Shown here: positions 26,091 through 34,697 of the stretch, piece by piece
Position numbering within the stretch: position 1 is the first letter of the stretch
Layout of the letters: each line of letters starts with the position of its first letter
NCBI GenBank assembly: GCA_025057395.1
Contig: JANWXU010000019.1
Coordinates: 1-45,619 of the forward strand
Reading direction: 5' to 3'
Origin: Bacteroidia bacterium
GTDB lineage: Bacteria; Bacteroidota; Bacteroidia; J057; JANWXU01
DNA: 45,619 nucleotides
Notes under the pieces: model-generated
The model's database searches: none
Seen by the model: only the letters and a program-made list of their open reading frames with translations
Told to the model about the DNA's origin: nothing
Translations under genes and position numbers: made by a program

Positions 26091-26930
26091 ATGTTAATTA
26101 ATCGCCTCGAAGTACAACAAGGAGCCGGAAACCGTCTCTTTTCTTATAATATCATTTTGCAAGAAAATGGGTTTCCTAAGCCTATTGTAATTTTCCTCCA
26201 TGGCTTTAAAGGCTTTAAAGATTGGGGGTGCTTTCCACTTGCAGCTCAAACCTTAGCAAATAGGGGTCTAATTACTATTCCTATGAATTTTTCCCATAAC
26301 GGTACTACTCTAGAAGCCCCAACAGAATTGGCAGACCTGGATGCCTTTGGAAATAATAATTTTTCTAAGGAACTAGAAGATATTCAAAAACTTCTTACTG
26401 CTCTTCCTGCAAAATTACCTGAAAAAGAAGTAGATTGGAATCGCGTGTACATAATAGGCCATAGCCGAGGAGGGGGCATCGCAATTATTGCCGCTGCTGA
26501 AAATGAAATTATCCGTAAAGTAGTAACTTGGGCGGGTGTGGCACGCCTAGGATTTGCTTCTTTAAAGCCAGAAGAAATAGAAGAATGGAAAACTAAGGGT
26601 GTACGTTATGTGTTAAATGCCCGAACTCATCAAGAAATGCCTCTCTATTATCAGCTTTATGAAGATTATATACAAAATCAAAAAAGATTCAACATTGAAG
26701 AAAAAATCAAAAATTTACATAAACCTATTTTAATTATTCATGGTACAGCAGATGAAAGTGTACCCTTTGGTTCAGCAAATTTACTGCACTCTTGGCAACC
26801 AGCAGCACAATTATTACTTATTGAGGGTGCTAACCATACCTTTGGGGGCTGTCATCCCTTCAATAGCAACCAGTTACCCGATCATTTTGAAAAAGTTATT
26901 CAAGCAACCGTACAATTCTTATTAAATTAA
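26091..26930 (+). CDS. Alpha/beta-fold hydrolase (dienelactone hydrolase-like)
   Basis: A 279-residue protein without a signal peptide, so probably cytoplasmic. The fold is clear: oxyanion strand VIFLHGFKGFKDW (His37), nucleophile elbow GHSRGGG with Ser125, acid HGTADESVP with Asp221, and catalytic His249 in GANHTFGG. The catalytic triad is therefore complete and in canonical order. The cap between the elbow and the acid is short (LKPEEIEEWKTKGVRYV). Such enzymes cleave esters, thioesters or peptides; I cannot assign a substrate. It is transcribed alone from the promoter at 26027 and converges with the O-antigen-ligase-like gene at 26951, leaving 20 bases between the stops. Confidence 0.9.
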   Translation: MLINRLEVQQGAGNRLFSYNIILQENGFPKPIVIFLHGFKGFKDWGCFPLAAQTLANRGLITIPMNFSHNGTTLEAPTELADLDAFGNNNFSKELEDIQKLLTALPAKLPEKEVDWNRVYIIGHSRGGGIAIIAAAENEIIRKVVTWAGVARLGFASLKPEEIEEWKTKGVRYVLNARTHQEMPLYYQLYEDYIQNQKRFNIEEKIKNLHKPILIIHGTADESVPFGSANLLHSWQPAAQLLLIEGANHTFGGCHPFNSNQLPDHFEKVIQATVQFLLN

Positions 26931-26950
26931 ATAATACCTAATTTTTTTTA

Positions 26951-28243
26951 TTATTTATTTTTGATTACTGCACTTTTCTCTACTATCGAATTTGACAATA
27001 AAAGTTGAAAGCAAATAAAAAAAGAAATACCCATTTGCCTTTCTAAAATAGACTCCACCAAGCTTGCAGAAAAAACAATCAGCAAAAAATAAAGATAGAT
27101 TAGGGGCTGTTCCAATTTTCTCCAGTAAAATAAAGGCAGTAAAAAGCAAACTAGTAGTACAAGGGCAAGTGGTACCCCTAAACCTACACAATATTCTAAC
27201 CACTGATTGTGAAAATCCTTAAGATGTGCTTCCGTGGGAACACCAGCAGAATATTGTTCATGATACTTTTCTAAGAGATAAGGTATGGAAGCAGGTCCTA
27301 CCCCTAACCAAAGATTTTTACTTACTAATTCTACGCCCACTTGCCAAATAAAAAAGCGGTTTCCTAAAGAATAATACCGAAAGTGCTTCTGAGAACTCCA
27401 AATCTGCCAATCTTCTATGGTATTCTTTATTCTATTTTGCACCGAAGAAAAAGTAAAAATTCCTAAAAAAGCTAAAATGACTACTCCGCCTATTGCAAGC
27501 ATAAACTTTCTAGAAAGTTGCCGGCTTAAAAGGAGATAAAAAAACACACCTATAATGCCTACGTAAAAGCTAAACAAGCCTGTGCGAGTAGCAAATAAAT
27601 GCAAACACAGAATCAAAAATAAAGAAATTCCTACCCTATAGTAATAATGGATAGGGGCTAACTCCTTCACCCAACATAAACCAATTGCAAAAGCAGACAT
27701 GAAACTAAAATAAATATGCGATATACTTTTGCTTAAACTAATAATAGGAATTGACTTAGATTGTAAAATACCGCGATTAATTTGCTCAAAGTGCAAAGTA
27801 TAATTAATTAAAGTAGCTAAACTTACAAGCATTATGGTAGTAATAAAGCTAAGGTAAATCCATTTCTTTTGTTGGACACTAAAAGTTGGCGTAACTCCCC
27901 AAGCTAGAGGTATAATTAAAAATGGAAATTTATTTTTAAGCTCATGCCATATAAAGTTGGCATAAACCGTGAAAGCTATTGCAATTAAATGAACAATAAA
28001 AAAAGTACTTAAACTAAGCGCTAACTTATGATTAACAAACGCCCTGAAAGTAAAAGAGAAGGGATTAAAAAAAATATATAGTCCTATGGCCCCCACCCCT
28101 ATACTTACAAGTGCTGGCGAGGTAGTAAGGCCTACTGCAATAAGCAAAAAACCAATAAAGGGCAAATACTCTTTGCCCCTAAAGAGAATAAATTTTAAAA
28201 ATTGGAGCCAATTCTTCAAGGGGTTTGTTATTTTGTAATCCAC
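26951..28243 (-). CDS. O-antigen ligase/polymerase (WaaL/Wzy)-like membrane protein
   Basis: About 430 residues with ten or more hydrophobic helices and one large periplasmic loop (FSSVQNRIKNTIEDWQIW to FHNQWLEY), the arrangement of the Wzy_C family. The loop includes GVGPASIPYLLEKYHEQY and HNQWLEYCVGLG, typical of these proteins. They join or polymerise glycan on undecaprenyl or lipid A carriers at the periplasmic face. The frame is open to an ATG at 28363, but that would overlap lpxD by 78 bases. A GTG at 28243 gives a protein beginning MDYKITNPLKNWLQ that keeps all membrane segments, and is preferred. It is divergent from lpxD, so its link to lipid A biosynthesis is plausible but inferred. 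Confidence 0.82.
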   Translation of the reverse strand: MDYKITNPLKNWLQFLKFILFRGKEYLPFIGFLLIAVGLTTSPALVSIGVGAIGLYIFFNPFSFTFRAFVNHKLALSLSTFFIVHLIAIAFTVYANFIWHELKNKFPFLIIPLAWGVTPTFSVQQKKWIYLSFITTIMLVSLATLINYTLHFEQINRGILQSKSIPIISLSKSISHIYFSFMSAFAIGLCWVKELAPIHYYYRVGISLFLILCLHLFATRTGLFSFYVGIIGVFFYLLLSRQLSRKFMLAIGGVVILAFLGIFTFSSVQNRIKNTIEDWQIWSSQKHFRYYSLGNRFFIWQVGVELVSKNLWLGVGPASIPYLLEKYHEQYSAGVPTEAHLKDFHNQWLEYCVGLGVPLALVLLVCFLLPLFYWRKLEQPLIYLYFLLIVFSASLVESILERQMGISFFICFQLLLSNSIVEKSAVIKNK

Positions 28244-28271
28244 TAACGTTTTTTTATATTTGACAAATATA
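28232..28271 (+). promoter_or_regulatory. Promoter of the lpx operon, with a mirrored -7 element
   Basis: On the plus strand TTTG (28232-28235), a 19-base spacer and TATATTTG (28255-28262) match the Bacteroidota consensus; transcription would begin near 28269, 17 bases before the lpxD ATG. One base further, CAAATATA (28264-28271) is the same -7 octamer on the minus strand, pointing at the O-antigen-ligase-like gene. I found no well-spaced -33 element for the minus direction. Confidence 0.65.
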
Positions 28272-28285
28272 TGTAGTAAAACCAA

Positions 28286-29326
28286 ATGGAATATACAGTG
28301 TCTCAAATTGCGGAAATGGTAGAAGGAACGATAGAAGGAGAAACCAACCGCATTATTACGCATCTAGCCACTATTGAAGAGGGTAAAGAAGGTGCCTTAT
28401 GCTTTTTGCAAAATCCTAAATACCTTACAAATCTCCATAGCTCACAGGCAACCGCTGTTTTAGTTCCAATCGATTTTATGCCTAAAAATCCTGTTACCCC
28501 TACCCTTATTCGTTGCCAAGAGCCTTATTTGCAATTTGTAAAACTTATGCGTCAAGTAGCTAAGCCAGCAAAGCCTAAGCAAGGAATCGCTCCTACTGCT
28601 ATTATAGAGCCTAGTGCTTCCATTCCCGATTCAACATCAATTGGTGATCTCGTTTATATAGGAGCCAATACCAAAATAGGGGAAAACGTAACTATCTACC
28701 CCCAAGTCTACTTAGGAGCTGAAGTTGAAATCGGAGATAACACTACCATTTACCCTGGTGTTGTAATTTATCATCAAGTAAAAATTGGTAAAAATTGTAT
28801 TTTGCATAGCGGCTGCGTCATTGGTAGCGACGGATTTGGATACTTACAAGATAATGAGGGTAAACATATAAAAGTGCCCCAAATTGGCAAGGTAATTATA
28901 GAAGATGACGTAGAAATAGGTGCTAATACGTGCATAGATAGAGCAACGCTAGGAACTACTAAAATTGCTAAGGGGGTGAAAATTGATAATCTAGTTCACA
29001 TTGCCCATAATGTAAGCATTGGAGAAAACACTATCATGGCAGCCCAAGTGGGAATTTCAGGTAGTACTCGTATTGGTAACCACTGTATGTTTGGCGGGCA
29101 GGTAGGCATTACAGGACATGTAGAAATTGCTGAAAAAACGCAATTAGGAGCCAAAGCAGGGGTTACCAAATCCATAAAAAAACCAGGACAAATTTTACGG
29201 GGCGGACCGGCACAGCCCTTGGAGCAGCAACTTAAGCAAGAAGCTTTACAACGCCGCTTACCTGAGCTTTTTGAAAGAATACAAGCTCTAGAAGAAAAAT
29301 TAGTAAAAATTCAATCTTCTACTTAA
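28286..29326 (+). CDS. lpxD: UDP-3-O-(3-hydroxyacyl)glucosamine N-acyltransferase
   Basis: A 346-residue cytoplasmic enzyme that adds the N-linked hydroxyacyl chain, the third step of lipid A synthesis. Residues 1-100 form the uridine-binding domain ([15 protein letters not shown], then [13 protein letters not shown]). Residues 105-300 are a left-handed beta helix of I-G-x-N/x-x hexapeptides. The catalytic histidine is His241 in [17 protein letters not shown]-terminal helix ([17 protein letters not shown]) packs the trimer. Length is standard. It is the first gene of the operon; lpxC/fabZ begins one base after its stop codon. Confidence 0.96.
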   Translation: MEYTVSQIAEMVEGTIEGETNRIITHLATIEEGKEGALCFLQNPKYLTNLHSSQATAVLVPIDFMPKNPVTPTLIRCQEPYLQFVKLMRQVAKPAKPKQGIAPTAIIEPSASIPDSTSIGDLVYIGANTKIGENVTIYPQVYLGAEVEIGDNTTIYPGVVIYHQVKIGKNCILHSGCVIGSDGFGYLQDNEGKHIKVPQIGKVIIEDDVEIGANTCIDRATLGTTKIAKGVKIDNLVHIAHNVSIGENTIMAAQVGISGSTRIGNHCMFGGQVGITGHVEIAEKTQLGAKAGVTKSIKKPGQILRGGPAQPLEQQLKQEALQRRLPELFERIQALEEKLVKIQSST

Positions 29327-29327
29327 T

Positions 29328-30731
29328 ATGCTATTGCCAATTAAGCAGCACACTATTGCTCAAGCGGTTTCGCTCAGCGGTATAGGATTGCATCAGGGCC
29401 TGCCCTGTACCATCACATTCCTACCCGCCCCTGAAAATCACGGATATTGCTTTAGAAGGATAGATCTACAGGGTAACCCCCTTGTGCGTGCTACAATAGA
29501 AAATGTCAAGTCTTGGGAACGCTCTACTACCCTAGCTGAAAACAATGTAGAAGTTCAAACAGTGGAGCATGTACTAGCTGCTTTAGCTGGCTCTCAATTA
29601 GACAATGTGCTTATTGAAATTTCTGGTCCGGAACCTCCAATTATGGATGGAAGTGCCCTTCCTTTTGTACAAGCTTTACACAATGCCGGCAAAAAAGAAC
29701 AAGAGGCTAAAAGAGAATATTTCGTAATTGAAGAACCTATTTACTATCAAAATTCTGAAAACCAAAGTGAAATTTTTGCCCTACCCGGAGAAAAAGATAT
29801 ATTTCACATCTCTGTGAGTATCGACTACCATTCTAAAATAGTGGGTATTCAAAATGCAACCTTGCAAAATTTTGGTAATTTTGCTGCAGAGATTGCTCCA
29901 GCTCGCACTTTTTGTTTTCTTCATGAGCTTTTACCCCTACTAAAGGCGGGTTTAATTAAGGGAGGAAGTATTGAAAATGCCGTTGTTATAGTGGAAGAGT
30001 CAGTTGCAGATAGCTCAAAAGATATCCTGGCGCAACAGTTTAATTTAAGCAATATAGAAATACCCCAACAAGGCTACTTGAATAATACGCCTTTGCGTTT
30101 TGAAAATGAATTTGCTAGACATAAACTTTTAGACTTAATAGGGGACCTTGCCCTAGTAGGGGCACCTTTGATAGGCAAAATCATTGCCCTAAAGCCCGGG
30201 CACCAGGCAAATATTGGCTTTTCTAAACTACTTTATTCCAAAATCCAGCAAAAAAAAATCATTCGTAAATATCAAAAGGAAAGTGCTAATCAAGCTGTTT
30301 TTGATATTAATGCCATTGAAAAAATTTTACCGCACCGCTATCCTTTTCTGCTCGTAGACAGAATCACTAATTTTACAGCCGATAGTATCGAGGGAATAAA
30401 AAACGTGACCATTAATGAACCTTTCTTTAGTGGTCATTTTCAAGGGAATCCTATCATGCCAGGAGTTTTATTATTAGAATCGATGGCACAAGTAGGGGGT
30501 ATTTTACTCCTCAATATTATAGAAAATCCCCAAGATCACTGGGTATATTTAGTAGCAATTGATAATGTTCGATTTAAAAAAACAGTAGTTCCTGGCGATC
30601 AAGTTATATTTAAGGTCAAGCTCCAAAACATGAAGCGCAATATTTGCAAAATGCACGGAAAGGCTTTCGTTGGAGATACCCTCGTTTCTGAAGCAGATTT
30701 TGTTGCTAGCTTGATCAAGAAAAATCTATGA
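29328..30731 (+). CDS. lpxC/fabZ: Bifunctional UDP-3-O-acyl-GlcNAc deacetylase / 3-hydroxyacyl-ACP dehydratase
   Basis: A 467-residue fusion that is characteristic of Bacteroidota. Residues 1-310 are LpxC, the zinc-dependent committed step of lipid A synthesis: SGIGLHQG near the start, Glu80-His81 in QTVEHVLAAL, zinc ligands His265 and Asp269 in FARHKLLDL, and His292 in KPGHQANIGF. Residues 325-467 are FabZ, which dehydrates 3-hydroxyacyl-ACP in fatty acid elongation: ILPHRYPFLLVDRI, then His370 in FFSGHFQGNPIMPGV and Glu384 in LLLESMAQ. Both active sites are complete. The two activities compete for the same hydroxyacyl-ACP pool, so fusion may balance lipid A and phospholipid. Its stop overlaps the lpxA start by four bases (ATGA). 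Confidence 0.97.
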   Translation: MLLPIKQHTIAQAVSLSGIGLHQGLPCTITFLPAPENHGYCFRRIDLQGNPLVRATIENVKSWERSTTLAENNVEVQTVEHVLAALAGSQLDNVLIEISGPEPPIMDGSALPFVQALHNAGKKEQEAKREYFVIEEPIYYQNSENQSEIFALPGEKDIFHISVSIDYHSKIVGIQNATLQNFGNFAAEIAPARTFCFLHELLPLLKAGLIKGGSIENAVVIVEESVADSSKDILAQQFNLSNIEIPQQGYLNNTPLRFENEFARHKLLDLIGDLALVGAPLIGKIIALKPGHQANIGFSKLLYSKIQQKKIIRKYQKESANQAVFDINAIEKILPHRYPFLLVDRITNFTADSIEGIKNVTINEPFFSGHFQGNPIMPGVLLLESMAQVGGILLLNIIENPQDHWVYLVAIDNVRFKKTVVPGDQVIFKVKLQNMKRNICKMHGKAFVGDTLVSEADFVASLIKKNL

Positions 30732-31522
30732 TTTCTATTTCTCCTCTAGCCTTTGTACATCCTGAAGCTCAAATTGGTAAAAGCGTAATAATCGAGCCCT
30801 TTGCAACGGTTTACGCCAATGTCCGCATCGGGGATAATTGCATAATTAGCCCTAATGTTGTAATTCATGAGGGTACCATCATCGGAAATAATTGTAAAAT
30901 CCATACAGGTGCAGTAATAGGCTCTATTCCTCAAGATTTAAAATTTGTAGGAGAAGATTCTGTAGTTGAAATTGGCGATAATGTAATTATTCGAGAATTT
31001 GCTACCATTAATAGGGGTACTGCTTATAGTCAAAAAACCATCATTGAAGAAAATGTGCTTATTATGGCCTATGTGCATATTGCTCATGATTGCATTATTC
31101 GCAAAAATGCTATTCTTTCTAATGCAGTAAATGTAGCGGGACACGTAGAAATTGGCGAATATGCCGTGCTAGGAGGGCTTTGCGGAGTCCACCAGTTTTC
31201 CAAAATAGGAAAACATGCCATGATAGCAGCGGGCACAATTATACGCAAAGACGTTCCTCCTTATGTACTTGCGGGAAGAGAGCCTATTGCTTTTTTTGGC
31301 GTTAATCGGCGCGGTTTAAAAAGAAGGGGCTTTAGCAATGAGGAATTAGAACTTATCCAAAATATATATAGAATACTCTATCTTTCTAAACTCAATAATA
31401 CTCAAGCAATAGAGCACATCAATGCAACCATTGAAGACTGTGAAATCAAAAGAGATATCGTAGATTTTATCCTTTCCTCGCAACGCGGCATTATTCGATG
31501 TGCCAATTCGATTCACCGATAA
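30728..31522 (+). CDS. lpxA: UDP-N-acetylglucosamine O-acyltransferase
   Basis: A 264-residue cytoplasmic trimeric enzyme, first step of lipid A synthesis. It opens ISPLAFVHPEAQIGKSV and runs as a left-handed beta helix of hexapeptides to about residue 190 (IGDNCIISPNVVIHEGT, GGLCGVHQFSKIGKHAMI). Catalytic His120 lies in AYVHIAHDC, matching His125 of the E. coli enzyme. The C-terminal helical domain starts near GVNRRGLKRRGF. Length equals the E. coli protein closely. Its start overlaps the end of lpxC/fabZ, so translation is probably coupled. Confidence 0.96.
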   Translation: MISISPLAFVHPEAQIGKSVIIEPFATVYANVRIGDNCIISPNVVIHEGTIIGNNCKIHTGAVIGSIPQDLKFVGEDSVVEIGDNVIIREFATINRGTAYSQKTIIEENVLIMAYVHIAHDCIIRKNAILSNAVNVAGHVEIGEYAVLGGLCGVHQFSKIGKHAMIAAGTIIRKDVPPYVLAGREPIAFFGVNRRGLKRRGFSNEELELIQNIYRILYLSKLNNTQAIEHINATIEDCEIKRDIVDFILSSQRGIIRCANSIHR

Positions 31523-31549
31523 ACAGTAAAATAACAAAAGTAAAAAAAC

Positions 31550-32161
31550 GTGCTTTCCATAAACGCGCAAAAACTAAGCAAAAAATTTTTTGGAAAATGG
31601 ATCTTCAAGGATATTTCTTTTTCTTTAGAAGGTGCGGGTGTACTTGCTGTCGTCGGTGAAAATGGAAGTGGAAAATCTACCCTACTTCGCATTGTAGCAG
31701 GGCAATTAATGCCTACTTCAGGTAAGTTAGACCTGAAGTGGAACGGAAAAAAGATTAAAAGTGAAAAAGTATATACTCTACTTTCCTACATGGCGCCAGC
31801 CATAGAATGTTACCCTCAACTTACCTTATGGGAAACCTATCAGCTGCACTTTCGTTTTAAGCCTTTGCGCCAAGGATATTCTATAAAAAGAATTTTTTCT
31901 ATCTTATCTCTTGATTCTTTTTCTCACTTACCTCTTTTTCAACTTTCATCAGGTACATTGCAAAGAGCTAAATTAGGGCTCGCCCTCTTTGCAGATACCC
32001 CTCTTTTGCTACTAGACGAGCCTACCACCTTCATGGATGCCCCGAATGCAAATTATGCAATAAACCTAATTCAAGATTTAAGCTCTCAAAGACTACTTAT
32101 TGTTGCTTCTAACCTGCAAAGGGAATATAGTTTTATCCACAATAGAATTATTTTGAAATAA
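31550..32161 (+). CDS. Stand-alone ABC transporter ATP-binding protein
   Basis: A 203-residue nucleotide-binding domain from a GTG start. Walker A is GENGSGKST at about 37-45, the signature region is LSSGTLQRAKLGLAL (SSGT in place of SGGQ), and Walker B is LLLLDEPTTFMD. The C-terminal part is short and no permease is encoded nearby. The shape resembles CcmA-like or other small export ATPases. It begins 27 bases after lpxA and so belongs to the lpx transcript, which suggests but does not show a role in envelope export. Confidence 0.85.
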   Translation: MLSINAQKLSKKFFGKWIFKDISFSLEGAGVLAVVGENGSGKSTLLRIVAGQLMPTSGKLDLKWNGKKIKSEKVYTLLSYMAPAIECYPQLTLWETYQLHFRFKPLRQGYSIKRIFSILSLDSFSHLPLFQLSSGTLQRAKLGLALFADTPLLLLDEPTTFMDAPNANYAINLIQDLSSQRLLIVASNLQREYSFIHNRIILK

Positions 32162-32268
32162 AAGAACTCGTTTTTGATTTAAGTAAAAAAATACTTAATA
32201 AAAATTTTCCTTAATCTATTGATGTTTTTCGCTGAGAAGGGTACTAAAATTCAAGTTTCTCTCTTATT

Positions 32269-33192
32269 GTGGAAAATCTTTCACAAGCACGGGCCAAGGA
32301 GTTAATTATAGAAAAAAGTTTTGCCTTAGGTTTTAGCCATGTTGGTTTTTCTCAGGCTACCTTTTTAGAAAAAGAAGCCCGATACTTAGAAAAATGGCTA
32401 AAAGCTGGTAAGCATGGAAGTATGGCTTATATGGAAAATAACTTTGATAAACGAGTCGATCCCCGCAAACTCGTAGAGGGAACTCAAACTATAATTAGCT
32501 TATTATTTAATTATTTTCAAAAACAAGCACTAGAATTAGAAGGACCTAAAAAAGTCTCACGCTACGCTATTGGAGAAGATTATCACAGAATATTAAAAAA
32601 CAAACTAAGTCAACTAGAAGAGTTTATAAAAGAACTTTTTCCCGGTGCTCAAACTAGAAGCTTTGTAGATTCTGCTCCTGTTATGGATAAAGTATGGGCA
32701 GCACGTTCAGGCCTAGGGTGGATAGGCAAGAATACGAATTTAATTGTAAAAGGAAAAGGATCTTGGTTTTTTATAGGAGAAATTATAACAGATATTCCTT
32801 TTCCCTATGATTTACCTCATGCAGATTTTTGTGGTACCTGTCAAAAGTGTATAGAGGCTTGCCCCACAGGTGCATTACAGCCCTACGAAATTGATGCTAC
32901 TCTATGTATCTCGTACTGGACTATTGAATGGAAAGGAATGTTACGGGAAGAATGGAAATCAAAAATGGAAAATTGGGCTTTTGGCTGTGATATTTGCCAG
33001 GAAGTCTGTCCTTGGAATCGTTTCGCACAACCTACCCAAGAAATAAAATTTTTACCCCTTCCTTTTTTTCACGAATTTCAAAGTGAAAACTGGAAAAACC
33101 TTTCAGAACGAGCTTATCGAAGACTCGTAGCACACTCCCCTCTGAGTAGAATTCGCCTAAAAAAGTGGCTAAATAATTTAGGAATACAATAA
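32269..33192 (+). CDS. queG: Epoxyqueuosine reductase
   Basis: A 307-residue cytoplasmic iron-sulfur and cobalamin enzyme that reduces epoxyqueuosine to queuosine at tRNA position 34. The start is GTG. Conserved blocks are the DUF1730 N-terminal domain (GFSHVGFSQAT, then KHGSMAYMENNFDKRVDPRKL), the catalytic Asp in SFVDSAPVMDK, GLGWIGKNTNLI, and two 4Fe-4S motifs, CGTCQKCIEACPTGAL and CDICQEVCPWN. It lacks the C-terminal HEAT extension of longer homologues, a common form. It lies 107 bases after the ABC ATPase with no clear terminator between. Confidence 0.94.
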   Translation: MENLSQARAKELIIEKSFALGFSHVGFSQATFLEKEARYLEKWLKAGKHGSMAYMENNFDKRVDPRKLVEGTQTIISLLFNYFQKQALELEGPKKVSRYAIGEDYHRILKNKLSQLEEFIKELFPGAQTRSFVDSAPVMDKVWAARSGLGWIGKNTNLIVKGKGSWFFIGEIITDIPFPYDLPHADFCGTCQKCIEACPTGALQPYEIDATLCISYWTIEWKGMLREEWKSKMENWAFGCDICQEVCPWNRFAQPTQEIKFLPLPFFHEFQSENWKNLSERAYRRLVAHSPLSRIRLKKWLNNLGIQ

Positions 33193-33328
33193 AAGTTTGG
33201 TCTCAGAAATAAGAAATGAAGCAATAACTGTAATTTTTTTATTTAATTTGTTTTTCAACTAAAAATTTGATTTTTGTACTCATTTAGGTTAGAAAAAAAT
33301 TTTAAGTAACTTGCAGCAAAATGCAAAT

Positions 33329-34675
33329 ATGACCTCTTTATTGATACGCAACGCAAAAATAGTAAATGAAAATAGTATTGAGGAAAAAGACGTTTTTATT
33401 CAGGGAAACCTCATTCATACAATAGGTACCCATTTAAAGAATATTGCAGATATTACTATAGAGGGCCAAGGTCTATATTTATTACCCGGACTTATTGATG
33501 ATCAGGTACATTTTCGAGAACCCGGCTTTACTTATAAAGGTAGTATATGGAGTGAGTCTCGAGCTGCTATTGCGGGGGGAGTTACCACTTACATGGAAAT
33601 GCCTAACACTTTTCCTCCTACTACCACTATAGAACTACTCGAAGAAAAATACAAAATAGCAGCCCAAAATTCTTTTGCTAATTATTCTTTTTTCTTAGGA
33701 GCAACTAACGATAATCTTTCGGAACTTCTAAAGTTAGATTTGAATCAAAATTGTGGAGTTAAAGTATTTATGGGCTCTTCTACAGGAAGTTTATTGGTAG
33801 ATTCAGAAGAAGCTTTAGAAGCTATTTTTTCTCAAGTACCCGCCTTAATTGCTACGCATTGCGAAGATGAAAATACCATTAAAAATAATATGCTCTTTTA
33901 CACGGCCAATTGGGGAGAAAAACTTTGTGCGGAGTATCATCCTCAAATACGTTCTCGTCAAGCATGCTGGCTTTCCACTTATAAGGCTATTCAACTAGCC
34001 CAAAAATATAATACTCGGCTACATGTTTTACATATTTCCACCCAAGAAGAGCTAAATTTATTCAATAATAAAATTCCGATTTCAGAAAAAAGAATCACGG
34101 CAGAAGCTTGCATTCACCATCTTTGGTTTTCCAAGGAAGATTATGCCCAACTAGGAAACTTAATCAAATGGAACCCCGCTATCAAAAATGCTACGGATAG
34201 AGAAGCCCTAAGAAAAGCCGTTAGGAACAATACAATTGATGTGATTGCCACTGACCACGCTCCCCATGCTTTAGAAGAAAAACAACAACCCTATATATCT
34301 GCCCCCTCAGGCGGCCCTCTAGTACAACATGCTCTACTTGCCCTACTTGAACTCCATAAAAAAGGAGTATTTACTTTGGAAGAAATAGTAAATAAAACTA
34401 GTCACAATGTAGCCATTTGCTTTAAAATACAAAAAAGAGGATTTATTCGTGAAGGATATTATGCTGATTTAGTTCTAGTAGACCTAAATACCACCCAAAA
34501 AGTAACAAAAAAAAATCTTCTCTACCACTGCCAATGGTCTCCTTTTGAAGGACAAATTTTCAATAGTACCATCTTATACACTATCTTAAATGGTCAAATA
34601 GTATATCATAATGGAAAAATTTTAGGAAAGCCAAGTGGAAAAAGAATTGAATTCTATACTTCACAAGAAGACTAA
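33329..34675 (+). CDS. pyrC: Dihydroorotase
   Basis: A 448-residue zinc amidohydrolase that closes carbamoyl-aspartate to dihydroorotate in pyrimidine synthesis. The ATG at 33329 is preferred to an upstream TTG at 33311 because the protein then starts MTSLLIRNAKIVNEN. The metal motif is LIDDQVHFREPG; most amidohydrolases have HxH here, but Gln in first place is usual in Bacteroidota, including the Porphyromonas enzyme. Further motifs are VKVFMGSSTGSLL (with the lysine that is normally carboxylated), ATHCEDE, LHVLHISTQEEL and VIATDHAPH with the catalytic Asp. The lipoprotein gene follows 22 bases later on the same strand. Confidence 0.94.
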   Translation: MTSLLIRNAKIVNENSIEEKDVFIQGNLIHTIGTHLKNIADITIEGQGLYLLPGLIDDQVHFREPGFTYKGSIWSESRAAIAGGVTTYMEMPNTFPPTTTIELLEEKYKIAAQNSFANYSFFLGATNDNLSELLKLDLNQNCGVKVFMGSSTGSLLVDSEEALEAIFSQVPALIATHCEDENTIKNNMLFYTANWGEKLCAEYHPQIRSRQACWLSTYKAIQLAQKYNTRLHVLHISTQEELNLFNNKIPISEKRITAEACIHHLWFSKEDYAQLGNLIKWNPAIKNATDREALRKAVRNNTIDVIATDHAPHALEEKQQPYISAPSGGPLVQHALLALLELHKKGVFTLEEIVNKTSHNVAICFKIQKRGFIREGYYADLVLVDLNTTQKVTKKNLLYHCQWSPFEGQIFNSTILYTILNGQIVYHNGKILGKPSGKRIEFYTSQED

Positions 34676-34697
34676 AGCTAGAATAGAATAAATTTTT

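Noticed and set aside
26951-28363. The O-antigen-ligase-like gene starting at the ATG at 28363.
   Set aside because: This would overlap the start of lpxD by 78 bases and cover its promoter; a GTG at 28243 keeps all membrane helices.
33329-34675. Dihydroorotase has Gln instead of the first His in the metal-binding HxH motif (DDQVH).
   Set aside because: The same DDQVHFREPG motif is found in other Bacteroidota dihydroorotases, including the Porphyromonas gingivalis enzyme as I recall it, so this is a lineage feature and not a loss of function.
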